From Saururus chinensis (taxonomy: Eukaryota; Streptophyta; Magnoliopsida; Piperales; Saururaceae), in the NCBI GenBank assembly GCA_035235625.1, contig CP141148.1:11279001-11343000 (forward strand): 64,000 bases of DNA. Direction: 5' to 3'. Under the pieces are notes generated by a model. That model searched no databases, was not told the DNA's origin, and worked only from the letters and a program-made list of their open reading frames with translations. The translations under genes were made by a program, and so were the position numbers. Positions within the stretch are counted from its first letter, which is position 1, and each line of letters begins with the position of its first letter. Below are positions 10,885-24,129 of this stretch, one piece after another.

Positions 10885-11210
10885 ATATTTCAATGAATAC
10901 AATGAATTGTCTTTGAAGGTACCAAGAGCTATAGTATATTCAAGTTGTGCTACAATCATTCCACAAACACATCGGCTTTCTTCCTCTTTCTTTTTTTATA
11001 ATATGTCACTTTTGGTTCTAACTTGTTTAAAACACCAAAACCAATTTACCCTTCATATAAATAGAGTATTTCCTTCAAAAACAAAAGATACGGAGAGTTG
11101 TTTTTCTTGAGATAAATGCTAGCTTAATCTAGAGTTAATTTGGATGTATTTTCTCTTGTATGTCTCAAACTCTGATTCAAGTGATCTTTCTTATTTATTT
11201 CTTTTCAAGC
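10885..11210. repeat. Outer duplicated block, copy 1
   Basis: Matches 34045-34380 (shared stretches include ggtaccaagagctatag and cttcatataaatagagtatt). It extends the duplication shared between the two RLP neighbourhoods to its outer limit; beyond 11210 the two regions no longer resemble each other. A tataaatag word at about 11058 could be a TATA box, but no gene follows it. Confidence 0.75.
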
Positions 11211-14200
11211 TATCCTGGATGGCTATGTTTGACAGAAACTAACACAAATAAAAATGAACAGAAAACTATCACGACCTATAAGGCACAACATTATTACTCC
11301 ATTTGCAATAAAAAGCAAGGTCTGCTAAGGGAGAACAATGGGAACACATAAACACACAAAGAACAAGGAAATGGAATAAATAGATATACGTGCTAATCAA
11401 GGATAAAGGGAAGAAACATAGAATCATATATAAATAATAAAATAATTAAATCAAAATCCCAATTCATCGTCTTAGAAATGATTGGAACAGAAAATGTATA
11501 TGTCATACGATTCACTTTTCTCTACTCAACATATGCACAATTTCATGTAGAATGAATCTACCTTTATTAAAGAATGCCATCAAACATCACAAATGCATTA
11601 GGCCTGTTATTGCTCGAGTCACAGTTTTGAAAAGTTTTCATTATCAAAATTGTTACTTTGAGACCCAACTTATTCTAATTTTATATGTATGACACAGATG
11701 TGTGTTTGGATCACATAGATCCAGTTTTAAACCTTTGCTCATTTATTAGTATACTTAAATCATGGAAGAGTGCTGACAGTATCCCACATGAGTAAAGTCA
11801 CCGTTAGAAGTAAATTATCATTTACCCAAGAAATTAGGCCCATCACAATTCATAGGTTTTTCAAACTGAATATTGTAAATTTTCAGCATTCTTGGACATA
11901 TTGTTTGTTTGGACACATTTGAAAGACTGCAATAAAGGACCAATCAATACAGACTAATCAATCCATAATCCATTCCACATTTCCTCGGTATGTCAAACCT
12001 ATCAATTCTGTAAAAAAAACCTAGTTCATTGCAAATTGAGATACTCATCAATGACAAAATTTTCTCCTTCGAAGCATTTCATCAAACAAAAAAAAGACAT
12101 GCATCTTTCAATATGTTTAACGAACCTTTTCTCAACTCTAACTATCATAACCTGACTAAAACGGTAACCCCACGAAGCCTCCAACAAGAACAAATTTTTT
12201 TACAACGCACTCATTCCCCAATGCGGATAGCTGGATCTGCCAACTTCTAGAAACCGGATGACCTCATTGGCGATTTATGCACATCCCAGGGCCAGCTGAT
12301 GAGGGGGAGAGAGAGAGACCTGATGGTGACTTCAATGCAGGTGCAAATCGCCGGAGGAACTGAGACCGGTGGATTGGTGACAGAGGAGCCAGAGGAGGAA
12401 AGGAACAGGACAGAGCAAAGTAGCGACCGCCGGAGATAATCCCACTATATTTATAAATTTAAGTTTTTTGTATCTTCAGTCCTCTATATGAATATGATGT
12501 GTGGTATTATGTATTTTTTTTTTGTGTGGAGCTTTTGAATTTAATTGTGATTGAATGTCTGATTTGAACTGTGAAAGAGGTTGGCGGCCGGCCTCATTGG
12601 CATTGTCATTGGCATTGCGGAGGTACATGGACTTTTTGTGTGGTGATCACACTAGGTCTATTTTTATCATTTGTAGGTCATGTTTTATAGTGATGATCAC
12701 TCCCACCCAGCATGGTACTACAATGGCTCAATGATTATAAAATCCCAGTTGGTAGCAGCTGAAAAGATGTTGCATTTGAATTAAAGAGGAAAATGACAAC
12801 CCATTGATACATAGTAGCCAGAAGTGAAGATGGTTCACAAAAGTGAGGGGCTGTAGATGCTCTCAAATTGTTATTTTTATTATTTTTTACTTTTATTTAT
12901 ATTAATATTTTATTTAATTACTACTTAATTTTTTATGTATTGTAATTTATTTTGATAGAATAAGTAATGGTGAAAAAAATAGTAATGAGAAATGGACTAC
13001 CCAAGAGGATTGGACAATACATGATCTTTTAAGAACTAAAAAATAATAGCCTTAGAGTTGGAAATGCACAGGTATCTACTATGTGGCTAACTGTCTTGTA
13101 AAAGTTTACAGAGAGGACTCGGGTTATAAAAACAAAAAACCTATGTTATCAATCAATTAAAAACGTGAAAAAAATTTACAAAGATGGGATGAAAATGTTA
13201 TTGAAGAGTAGAGTTGGGAGGGACTCGACTATTGGGAGAATTACTCTTGAGGAGTATCAATAGAGTGAACTAATTGCATTATGCTAGTTTTCTATAGAAT
13301 ATTTATGTAAATATTTAGTCATGGAATTATGCTAGTAAGATATGAATTTTTTATTTGGACGTAGGAAGATGTGGTTTTTAGTAAATATTAGGATATAGGA
13401 TGCTCATTGTTTGGACTGATGAACTTAGGAAATATACTCTTCATATAGCCTTATTAACAATCCCCGAACTTTCAAGAATTTTTTTTTGGAGAACATGCTT
13501 TACCATAATACTTTGGAAAATAAAGGTCAATAGGTTTTATTTTAAATTTAGGAACCAACACACAAGCTATCGCCAAGATCAAGTTACTCTTTGCCCAATA
13601 CTTGTCAAATTTAACAACCATTTTCTTTGCCATGAATGAGAGAAAAACATTCATATCCAATCATCATTCATCTAATAATAATTTCTGCTCATAATTGCTA
13701 CCCAAAAACAAATTTGAGGTAGGATATTCAAACTCCAAATATCCTTCATGCTATGCATAAGCATTCAATCAAAGCCCGGTAATGTGCCAACTTTATCACA
13801 TTCAGATTGCATTTGATTCCTCGAAAATAACCCTTTAAAATATGATGCAAAAGAAATCAAATGCACACATCAACTCTAGAATATAAAGACCTAATCCCTA
13901 GCAGCAAATCAAACCCATCTTAGAATGACCCCCATTAGCAAAAGGAAACACACATCCCAAACCAATGTGGAGGTGAAAGGAAGAACTACGCCGCCATAGA
14001 AAAGAGAAGGAAGAGATTGAATTTGTGCATACCAGGTTTTTGTCTGCTTCGCCATCCTTCACCGGTCCCCACTCTCATTTAGGGGCGGAGCAATGAGATG
14101 GGTAATTCTGGATCCACTAGTTGAGCAACTAGCCCGCCCGACGAGAAAGGCACTGGAGATGGGCCTGATGTGGAGGAATCCGAAGGGCCACAGCAAACGA

Positions 14201-17200
14201 AGGGGAGGACTCATTGAGCCCAATCATTGCACCCATGTCCAGATTAGAGAGCTCGGATTTAGAAAGGGGCTAGGACATGACAAAGGGAAAAAACATTATA
14301 CACTTGCAGACACGGACAACCACAGACACAGACAGGTTGTGACCGCAATCGTGTCTGTAAAATGACTGGACCAAAACTACCATCTGCAATCACATCCATG
14401 TCCACGTAGACAAGCCAATATCATCTATTTTCCTTGCAGATAGACACCATTGAGGATGAACAGTAGACAAATGTTGCCGGTTTACACCCCTAAGGGAGAA
14501 AGAGGTGGCTTTATTGGAGCTTTGACGGATGCCCATAGTTGGGTCATTTTTGGGTTGACAAATATTAATTAGATTAACTAACTTCTATATGAGATGTCAA
14601 TATTAGTTAAAAACGTATTAAATACTATCATTGCTGAATGTGGTTATGTGTATTCATTAGTGAACACTTTAGTGATGTGGTTGGTTGGTTGGTTGAATGT
14701 GGTTGTGTGCACTGAATGTTAAATACTTTATATTAAAAGTTTATGTTGTTGGTTGTATACTTACATTTTTAAAATTTGTTATGTTATTTATTTAGTAATA
14801 CAACTTTAGAAAGGTGGTTGAGCTTACTTTTGATTTTTGTGTATAAAATAAGAAAAATATCTTTCAACATAACTATCACAAAGAATAATAATGGGTAAAA
14901 TGTCTTTTCACATCATTTCAACAAAGAAAGGACTTTCTTCAAAAAACCCTCCTCTAGAGAGTTGTTGAAAAAATTATATGGAAAAACTATTTCAAATTGA
15001 AACAGGCCAAGTCAATTCAGTTTAAATTGACCTAAAAGTGTCTTTCAACAAGAAAAGCCATTTCAAATTAAAATAGGTCATCCAAATGTGTTTTAACCCC
15101 TTAAAGTGCTTTCCCATGTCTAAAAAGCACTTTCTAGTTGTAGAAAGCACCTCCCAAACAACCCCTAAGTCCTATCTTTTTATAATGATACCATTATCTT
15201 TTTAAAAATCCTAAACAACCTTCCACCCTTAGAACTTTTTCCATCATCTTTAATTCTTTTTTTTTTCATAAGCGACTCTATCATTGTGTACAATTTGGGC
15301 CAAAACCGCTTCCCTCCCTCTTGGCTCTGATTGTTGCTCTCTTTTCTCTCTATGCTCACTTCTTATTAGTAGTACTTCCATCCGCTTCTCCATGTATTTA
15401 AGACTTTAGTAAATGCCCCTAATTTTTGTCCTCTTCTATGCTAAGATTTGTGTTATCTGTGAAGACCATTCCCTGACATCTTTTGTACAAGGTTGCCATT
15501 CTTCTCCTCTCTCCCTCTAATTGCTGCAATATTGGTTCAAAATTTTATTTTTTCTTTCTTTGTTTTGTTTTTTATTCTAAATCTCCAACTGATGTTTGAC
15601 CACTAAGGTCATTATTTGAGGAATTTTTTATGCTGATTTTGACTCAATCAATGTGGATTATTTCTTTAGATCCAGTTCTTACTCAACTAGCATTTATAAT
15701 GATAAATTATAAAACTGAGTCATTTAGTGTAACAATGTTTTGAGAGACAACAAAAATGAAGAGGTCGTAGTTGATTGTTGAAATGATTCAGCTAAATTGA
15801 TAAGATATTGAGGTATTTGTATATTAAAATTTTCCATCAATTGATATGTTACATTTTCATTCTTTTTGTCTTAGGATAAACGAGATTATTGAAGCATTCA
15901 TATGGTAGACTTAGCAAGAAATCTATTTTCAACTGCATACCACTGATGCCAACAAAACAATATCAAGTTATCTTAAATTAAATAGTAAATTTTCAGGTGC
16001 ATTGTTGGAAGACTCCAAGAACCCATATAATAGAGATATCACAATGAGTTTGGAGATGAAAAGCGAATGACAAGGTAGCAATTTGAGCACCTTATCCTTT
16101 AGTGACATTTTTGTAATAGTGATATCGCATTGCTGGCTTTTGTGCCTTTTGGGGGTGTTATGAGCTAAGGGGTGTTGATCACATGCAAAGTAAGTTGTTA
16201 ATCAATTTACTCTAATCTACCCACAAGTGCTTTAAATATTTGATTGGAGATGACTAATTTATCATATGGTCAAATTATGGAATTGGGTTTAATATGGTGT
16301 TTAGTTATTGTCTCTCCACTTTTACTTGTTTTTTTTGCTATTGAAAGATTCTTGTTTATAGTTAATAGTCTAAATGTGTTTTGAGTAGTTTTTTTTGTAA
16401 TTTATACCTTATTGGATGAATGCTTATATTCATACACTATTTTTACACAAAAACCATATTCTGCCTATGATTGGATAGAGAAATGTGGATCTTACTAGGC
16501 AATAGGTGTCCCCCCGACCCAAGGGCCTCCTAGAATGAGGTTTCGACTTGGTTTAAAAGTAACCTCAGTCAAAGCCAAAAGATACTCACCAACTACAAGC
16601 ATCAAGTATCTTGTTAATGAATCAACACATGGTAATTATTACAATCATTTAGAATTAAACAAACCACTACTATCATCACTCTAATTCAGCTACCCATATC
16701 TTACAACGATAACTATTTTATGATGGACTAAGAACTCATTTAAAATTACTCTCAAGAAATTTGAGAGCAAAAGAACACAATTTGAAAGCATGAGGCACAT
16801 TTGAACATAGAATCACATAATTGTAAAACTCAACCTGTGTGCATTACAGAAAATCTATTAAATAGAGACTTACGATGAGGAACAAGTAATCTTTTGAAAT
16901 TTCCCATTTAATGCCCAAATGTGTGAATATAAATTAAATTCATTGATAACAAGCATCTCATTTCGTATTTACTACTTCTTGTTTGATTGATGTCACTGGT
17001 ATGAAGGTGACATCCATTGATAATAGTAAAAAGTTAATATGCACTTGGTACATTAGGAGCCACTAGATCCCATAGCTCCTGGGTGGGTGGATGATAAAAC
17101 CAACCCTGCCCCTTGAATAACATGGGCCACACAAACCAAATCAGGTGGCCCATATGTGTCTGGAGCTAAAGTACATATTATGGGACTCTTGATAATATGT

Positions 17201-17273
17201 TAAACCATAATTGTATGTGAAGGCTCATGTAGAAATATTGCCAAATTTATATTTATCTAAGGGAATCTTGAGT
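11211..17273. other. Gene-free stretch
   Basis: I see no gene with recognisable protein similarity here. GC-richer islands lie at 12250-12440 and 13960-14400, the second with a 90-codon frame that has no known domain. AT-rich DNA with scattered stops fills the rest. 14900-15175 looks like a decayed MITE end (ccaaacaacccctaag), but no partner end was found. Confidence 0.5.
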
Positions 17274-18036
17274 GTTATTTTGCCCTGCCACAGTAAGATA
17301 TGTCCAAGTATACTACATAGCAATTGTATAATACATGAATTTTAAACATGATTGTCATTAGTTGCGTTTGTATGCATCCTTAATCAATTTTCACTGAATC
17401 CTAACAGTTATTTTGATAATTGTGTAAGAAAATTGACCAGTTGAAGGGAATGATGCATGGCATGATCCATCATTAGAATGTGTCTAAGGTATACTACATA
17501 GCAATTGTATAATACATGAATTTTAAACATGATTGTCATAGCAATTGTTATTTTGCCCTGCCACAGTAAGATATGTCCAAGTATACTACATAGCAATTGT
17601 ATAATACATGAATTTTAAACATGATTGTCATTAGTTGCGTTTGTATGCATCCTTAATCAATTTTCACTGAATACTAACAGTTATTTTGATAATTGTGTAA
17701 GAAAATTGACCAGTTGAAGGGAATGATGCATGGCATGATCCAATCATTAGAATGTGTCTAAGGTATACTACATAGCAATTGTATAACACATGAATTTTAA
17801 ACATGATAGTCATAGCAAATGTTATTTTGCCCTGCCACAGTAAGATATGTCCAAGTATACTACATAGCAATTGTATAATACATGAATTTTAAACATGATT
17901 GTCATTAGTTGTGTTTGTATGCATCCTTAATCAATTTTCACTGAATCCTAACAGTTATTTTGATAATTGTGTAAGAAAATTGACCAGTTGAAGGGAATGA
18001 TGCATGGCATGATCCATCATTAGAATGTGTCTAAGG
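17274..18036. repeat. 273-bp tandem repeat, about 2.8 copies
   Basis: Units start at 17274, 17547 and 17821 with gttattttgccctgccacag; the spacings are 273 and 274 bp. The third unit ends at ctaagg near 18036. Each unit itself contains a roughly 50-bp segment twice (tactacatagcaattgtata and what follows), so the array arose from an already duplicated core. Units are nearly identical, which suggests recent amplification or homogenisation. Small minus-strand frames of 62-68 codons recur only because the DNA repeats. Confidence 0.95.
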
Positions 18037-18659
18037 TTGCTTCTTGCTATGAGATCTGATGGGTGCCTTTGATAACAACCTAGGCTATATCGTTTATTTG
18101 ATTTTGGAGTTTTTTCCATATTGCCTGGCCGAATAATGAAAAATTCCATATTCCTTAGATTTTAAATGAAAATGCCATAAAACCTGGAATAACATGATAT
18201 AAGGTAAAAATTTGCACTATAATACCCCTAACCGGAGATAGGGTTTTATATCTTATAAAACCCTCATGAAGTCACATTTATTGGAATACGACTTCAGACA
18301 CCGACAATTCCTCTCATTGAAATCCATTCCAATTGAAAAGTCCTTTGATTGAGCAGTGTTCACGCAATGTGAGAGAAGATATTGTGACCTACCCGACCAA
18401 ACATTGAAGATTAGGGTTTTTTTTGTTTTGCAACGAGTTTGTGAAAAAACACTCTGGATGTTAGTTTGGGAATGATTTTTTTTTGCAAGTTGATTTTAAA
18501 GTTGTATGCTCCATAGCAAGGTTCTATTTGCAATGATCCCGGTAAATGAGTAAAATTTGTAGAAAAGCAGCGGCCGAACGTGGGGTTAATCTGGCTTGGA
18601 GAATATAAGCGACGGTTTCGTCGTAAGGCCTTTACCAAAATCTATACTGGATATTTGTA
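18037..18659. other. Gene-free spacer
   Basis: No gene or repeat family is recognised. A 75-codon minus-strand frame at 18411-18638 has no identifiable domain. Confidence 0.4.
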
Positions 18660-18972
18660 TTCACAAATTTGATTTGGCGTGTATGAGAGCACACGACATA
18701 GGCAGTCGAAGTAGATGATCGTTTGTTCAGAAAGACGATAAGTCATATATCATGTGTTCGATACAACACTGGCAACATGGTATTCAACCATGATGATATT
18801 GTATATGAGAGTTCCTCTTATCATATGTTCAATAACATGATAGATATACTTATTGTATAAATAGAATTTAGTTAGATGATGTGAATCGACCGACTATTGA
18901 TTATGGTCACGACCCATTGTTGATACAAATATTTATCCAATTTTTCAAAGTAAAGTTAGAGTATTACATCAA

Positions 18973-21900
18973 ATGGTGGAGTCAATGAAGGCAACAGAAA
19001 AGAAGAATAAGAGAATCTACATGAGAAGAGCAGGCCTGGGAATGAATAGTTTCCCCGTTGGACTGCGTCTATCAAAAGACCTTGTAGATTCACGTCTGAG
19101 ATGCAAGGCTATCTTGGTGGAGACTGGTTTCTACTCAGTATATGATTGTAAGCCCATCATCATCTCTAGGCCACTCTTGGATGTTCTCATTGGTGAGTGT
19201 TGGGACAACTTATAGGAGGTCTTCAACATAAAGGTCAAAAGACTACCCCTTACTGTGAATGAAGTGGCAATGATCAGGGGTTTGAGTGGAAAAGGTTACC
19301 CATGTAAATTGGAAAGTATCAAGGGGAGGGTTGTCCAAGGCAAGGGCCAATTCTACTAGAAGTTCTTCCAAGGGAAGTAGATAGAGAAGACATGACTTGC
19401 AGAAATGTTGAAAGAACTGGTTGCAAAAATACGGACTATTTTAGATGATAACTTAGCACAGTTGGCTATTGTGCACATGGGTGTCCTCGTGTTATTCACA
19501 TAGAGCAACATAGGCGTATCCCCAACTCTGTGTGATTACATAGATGACCTGTTGGTCATGGGGAGCTACAATTGGGCTAGCACCGTACATGGTATGTTGA
19601 TGAGAGGCATATCATCAACCCACCGAAACATCATGAGTAGAGGGGATGAGCGTTCCGCCAGGGCCAAACTTCTCGTTGGGGCTTCATTAGTGCTCTAGGT
19701 AATGTTCGTATGTTTTATACCATGAGAAAGTCCATTATCGTCTGTTTACTGGCACGATATGTTTACACATACATATATATCGTCGTATCGCTCGCACGAT
19801 ATCAATTCAAGTGTGCAATCAGAAATGCGACATACAACACTAACGTAGACCTATTGTGTGCGCGGTAACACGACTAAGTATAATATTGTGTATAGGAAAT
19901 TACACGAAGGTGAACAATCGTGTTATCAGAAACATGATGTGGCCTCAAAGCATGTTATCAGAACACGACTAAATTGTTATATTTATGTCAGTGACCATTT
20001 GCACTACTGACCATTTTCTTTTGTATTGTTCTCTAGGTATGGTTTTATGAGCATACGTCCATATGGGCTCACTATGGTCATCTATGCTGCCCAAGGTGCA
20101 AGAGGTGGCTCGTATTTACCTAACTTTTGAGCTACGTGGAGAAGGACGATAAACTTGACATGGGAGTTGAAAAGGCGAGGAAGAAGATTTTAGCTCATCA
20201 CTGGATGAGGAAGTGGTACGAGGAGGTCTTAATGCGGTTGAAGCCAGAATCACAAATTATTATGAGAATCACACCAATTTCCGAAGAGGCGCACTTGATG
20301 GATAGCCAAAGGGAGACCCCGAAGGCTAAGAAGGCATATACACAAACTTTCTGGCCAATGAGATCCATTCATGCCCTCCACAGCAAGATGTCGGAGCATG
20401 TATATTCTGGCTAGGACATAACTAAATCATTCGTCTTGCAAGTTGATGTCATAACCGGAATCTGTGATGTTGTTTTGGAAAAGACTGTTCTCTATAGTGA
20501 GCGGCAATGGAACATGGAGCGAGTAGAAGTTGCACTCCTGCATGTTAAGAACGATCTGGAGGTGACAACTAGCCTCATAGAATAGATGTAACCCCCTGAG
20601 GAAATGGAGACAAAGCAGCCGCATGACCCCCCTCAACCGGATATCACCCATGCATCAACCCCTCCTCCTGAAGGATCATTGTCAGTTCATTTAAAGGCAA
20701 GAGCTTCAAAATCCAGAGAAGCTCACCAACAATCTGCATTTTACTGTATTGTGTTTGAATGGGGATATTCGTATAATCGAGTACACGATAGTCTCAACAG
20801 TCATGCTTTAAGAAAGATGATTTTATTGTAGTTGTGTGATCAATCACACGATCATTGAACCAAACGTTTGTTAAGAAGACAATCTAGTTGTGGTTGTGTG
20901 CTCGTTAACACGATTTGTCTACTTCTCCTTTTTTGATCAACATGATATGGAGATTCGCCATCATGTAAGTTACAACACGATTGGCTTGCATATCATTTAT
21001 TGACTAATGTGATTGATTACTTCTTGAATGCAGAGAAAAGGCAGCTACAAGCTGCCTCCAAAATGAAGAAGACTGGTCCGAAGTTACAAAGGACCATGAT
21101 AACTAGATTCTTAATGAAACTGAATGTAGAATTCTTGGAACAACCCCCGAAGGTCGAAGACCAACATCGGGCTGTCATGGAACAACCTTGGGAGGTTGAA
21201 GAACAACCCCGGGAGGTCTTGGAACTAGACCTTCCCTGGGAGGTAGAGGAACCGAAAAATCGGGATGGACGAGAACAACCTCGGGGAGGGACCGGACGAC
21301 CCCGGGAGGGACCGACAGAACACCTGGAGGGACCGGAAGCACCCCAGGAAGGAAATAAAGGAAGGGAACTACAAATAAAGAAGCAGTTCCGAAACAAGCA
21401 ATAAAACTATGATTCAAGCGAAAAGCTAGCCCTGGCGCACGCACACCCTTCTTACCTCTGGTGCCCCGGAAGTCAAGGTCAACCGCTATTGAACCACCTG
21501 CTCAAGGTGAGGAGGCAGCCATGAAGGTCTTCGCTCAAGGCTTGAAGAAGTTGTACATTATCCGTCCAGCACATCCAAAGTCTCCCACTCTAGAACCAGT
21601 GGGCTCAACTGTTGGCTCTAGTGGTAGTACTTTATCGGATACTCCTCCAGTTGATAAGGAAGTACTGGAGAGTATCCGCAATGTGATAGAGGTCAAAAAG
21701 GAGGCTACGAAGAAGACAAATAAGGAGGAGCTTTGTTTGTGGCCAAATGACTATCTTGACACAAAGTTGGTGTTCCACATTGAGCTTCCGAAGGAGGCAG
21801 ATAAGGACATTATAATGGAATTTTTGTCAAACCCATATAAACCATGACCCATAGAAACTCTTCTCTACACCGACTACCTATCTATGTTAAAGCGAGAGTG

Positions 21901-22740
21901 CATAATGAATGAGGTAGTATTGTTTCATTGCTCATAAGTTTTAAATGCTATCATGTTATTATTCAAACGATTGCATAACTAACGAAATTGAATAGTTATA
22001 TATCGCTTTATCGATGACACAACATTCACTCATCGTTGTTTTCATAATATGCTGATTTCGTCTCTATGGTTGAAGTCGAAATAGCGTGTTGGTTAAAACC
22101 CAACTTGTAAATTTGTCGTGTTATCATTTGTACAATATAATCACTTATCGTATGAAAGATGTCACGATCTGTCATCCATCGTGCCATGACTAACACATTA
22201 GGTTTGTTGTAGGTGATAGACTTCTTCCAACTTCCTAATGAACGCAATTTGAGATATCGAGGCAGGTACCGCAACTATTTTTTGGCAAGTTCGCCATTCA
22301 GCACTATTTTAACGTTGGGTCAGCCGAAGGGCTAGCGGAGGAGGGCAAACTTGCTGGCATATTGACATGGAGAGCAGTTTCATTCCTATCTACATCACAT
22401 GCAAATTTTTTTTGCTTATTGTCCGCTAAGGGTGAAGCAGTTTAGATGGTACAATCCTCTAAAGGGTGACCACGATCACCACTTTGCAGCAGCGGACAAT
22501 GACAAGAAACATGTTATAAATGGAATGGAGAAGGCCCTTAAGATAAAAGGTGCAAGGCAGTGACCAATGACTAAGATCACCAAATGCCCATATCAGGAAA
22601 CAAATCAAGATTATGGTTTGTACCTCCTGTACTATGTAGCGCAGTTGGCAAGGGGCATCCTTCATCCTGATTTTAGACAACTCGAGATAACATGCTTGGT
22701 CAGGCCACAGATCTGTGTTGCTATTCTTTGGGCCTAAATC
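18973..22740 (+). pseudogene. Ulp1-like (C48) protease gene relic, several exons
   Basis: Coding-like pieces are separated by non-coding DNA. 18973-19700 includes LTVNEVAMIRGL and DDLLVMGSYNWAS, like the N-terminal region of plant Ulp1-domain element proteins. 20040-20590 follows. 21030-21910 is a charged hinge with EEQPREV- and GPEAPQEG-type degenerate repeats, then LWPNDYLDTKLVF. 22214-22740 contains FFAYCPLRVKQFRWYNPL and CPYQETNQDYGLYLLYYV. The last motif matches the C48 block around the catalytic cysteine (normally DCG), but here the cysteine position is tyrosine (DYG). Splice-like junctions fit: gtaatg at about 19700, ctctag at about 20037, gaatgcag at about 21032, gtagta at 21912, gttgtag at about 22213. 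Stop codons interrupt the first block (for example the tag at 19213-19215). The gene is therefore dead. In the family, Ulp1 domains cleave SUMO-like proteins; their role in the element is unclear. Confidence 0.7.
21120..21370 (+). repeat. Degenerate coding minisatellite in the hinge of the Ulp1 relic
   Basis: Recurrent words gggaggt, gaagaacaacccc and gggagggaccgga encode Glu/Pro/Gly-rich units (EVEEQPREV, GGTGRPREGPTEHLEGP). The base composition is far more GC-rich than the flanks. It reads as an expanded linker between the N-terminal region and the protease domain. Confidence 0.55.
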
Positions 22741-23129
22741 AATAATGAATTTGATATGGAGGCAGATGCATTGTAATTAGAAAATAGACTTTTTTCATGA
22801 CACAATTAACTAACAAATTTGTTTTATTCGACCCTATATTTGTAATTATCCACTAGAACATAAATACATGTTGTTATCATGTTTGTTTTTACATGAAGAC
22901 GCATTCAGCCTTGTGGCATCTATTCGATCAAATGATATGTGCCGATGTTGTGTCACAGAAAACACGAAAAGGTAGAAAACTTCAGCCAATCGTAAAATAG
23001 TTCTCACCAATTCAGTCTCATCCAAGGGTCTCTGTCTCATCCTCCTCTCAAATTCGGTCTGCCCAAGGATCAGAATTATATTTATAGGCAGGGTACAAGT
23101 TATTGAAACCCCAAAAATTGTGCTAATTC

Positions 23130-23265
23130 TTCATGAATGACTCTTTTGAAATTTAATTGGAAAACCAAAAATTGTGGTGACTCTCTGGGAATTGACTCCT
23201 CAGGAATTTAATTGGAAAACCAAAAATTTTGGTGACTCTTCAGGAATTGACTCCTTGGATACATG
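23130..23265. repeat. 55-bp direct repeat, about 2.5 units
   Basis: The word aattggaaaaccaaaaatt recurs at about 23155 and 23210, with ggtgactct and aattgactcct following each time. A partial unit precedes (cccaaaaattgtgctaattc). It is small and non-coding, inside the decayed element. Confidence 0.7.
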
Positions 23266-24129
23266 GCTGTTGAATATGTCATGTATATGATTACACAAAA
23301 TGTACCAAAGTCGTATCCTAGATAATGCTGTGTGAAAATTTCATCCTATCGTATTATCAAATTCATGATAGTAGCCTAGGTCGTGTTATCGTGCAAACGG
23401 TGTTTTCTATGGATATCATGTTTTTACATGAAGGTGCATTCAGTCATGTGTTCTAACGTACAATTTATTAGATTACATGTTTGTAACCATATGAACGTAA
23501 CATAAATACTTGGAGACACCTAGTCATTGATGTTGTCGTGTATTCGATCAAATGATATGTACCAATGTTGTGTCCAAGTAAATGCGATTAGAAGAAAACG
23601 TCAACACATCGTCTTATCGATATGACGATAGTAGCTTAGGTCATGTCATCAAATAATCAACAAATATTATATCATATCATTTGTCCTACCACATGATGCA
23701 CTTCAATGCGTGTTATATCTGATTGGCATGTTAGTCATGTATCAAAACAGATGACCTACATATAATTACTCTATTGGTTTGTTTGGTAAAAAATCAAGAA
23801 CTATTACTTCTAATTTTCTTTACATAACCTTAGTTCATGACATCAAAAATACTATTATTCACAAAACATTTTCAAACAGAAAGCCAAATAAGATAATGAT
23901 TTGGATGACCTCTTTAGAGGATGTTGATGACAGATATGTCGCGAATGCGATGGATCATTCAAGACATTGATATATCGCCATCTAGTGAATCATTCCCTCC
24001 ATTGAATATAGGTGAGGGCCGTATTCGATGGAGGGTCGATTCACCAGCCAACGGTAAAGCAATCTCCTGAATGATCCATCTCAGTGAAGCATATCACTGT
24101 GCAAGCAATCTCCCTGCAAACTCCTCAAT

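Noticed and set aside
12960-13265. Possible Myb/SANT-domain element protein (GEKWTTQEDW)
   Set aside because: Similarity is limited to a few residues and the frames are full of stops; not enough to support a call.
14102-14120. Vector-like polylinker (ggatccactagtt)
   Set aside because: A 12-13 base match to a common cloning-site order, with no further vector sequence on either side; most likely chance.
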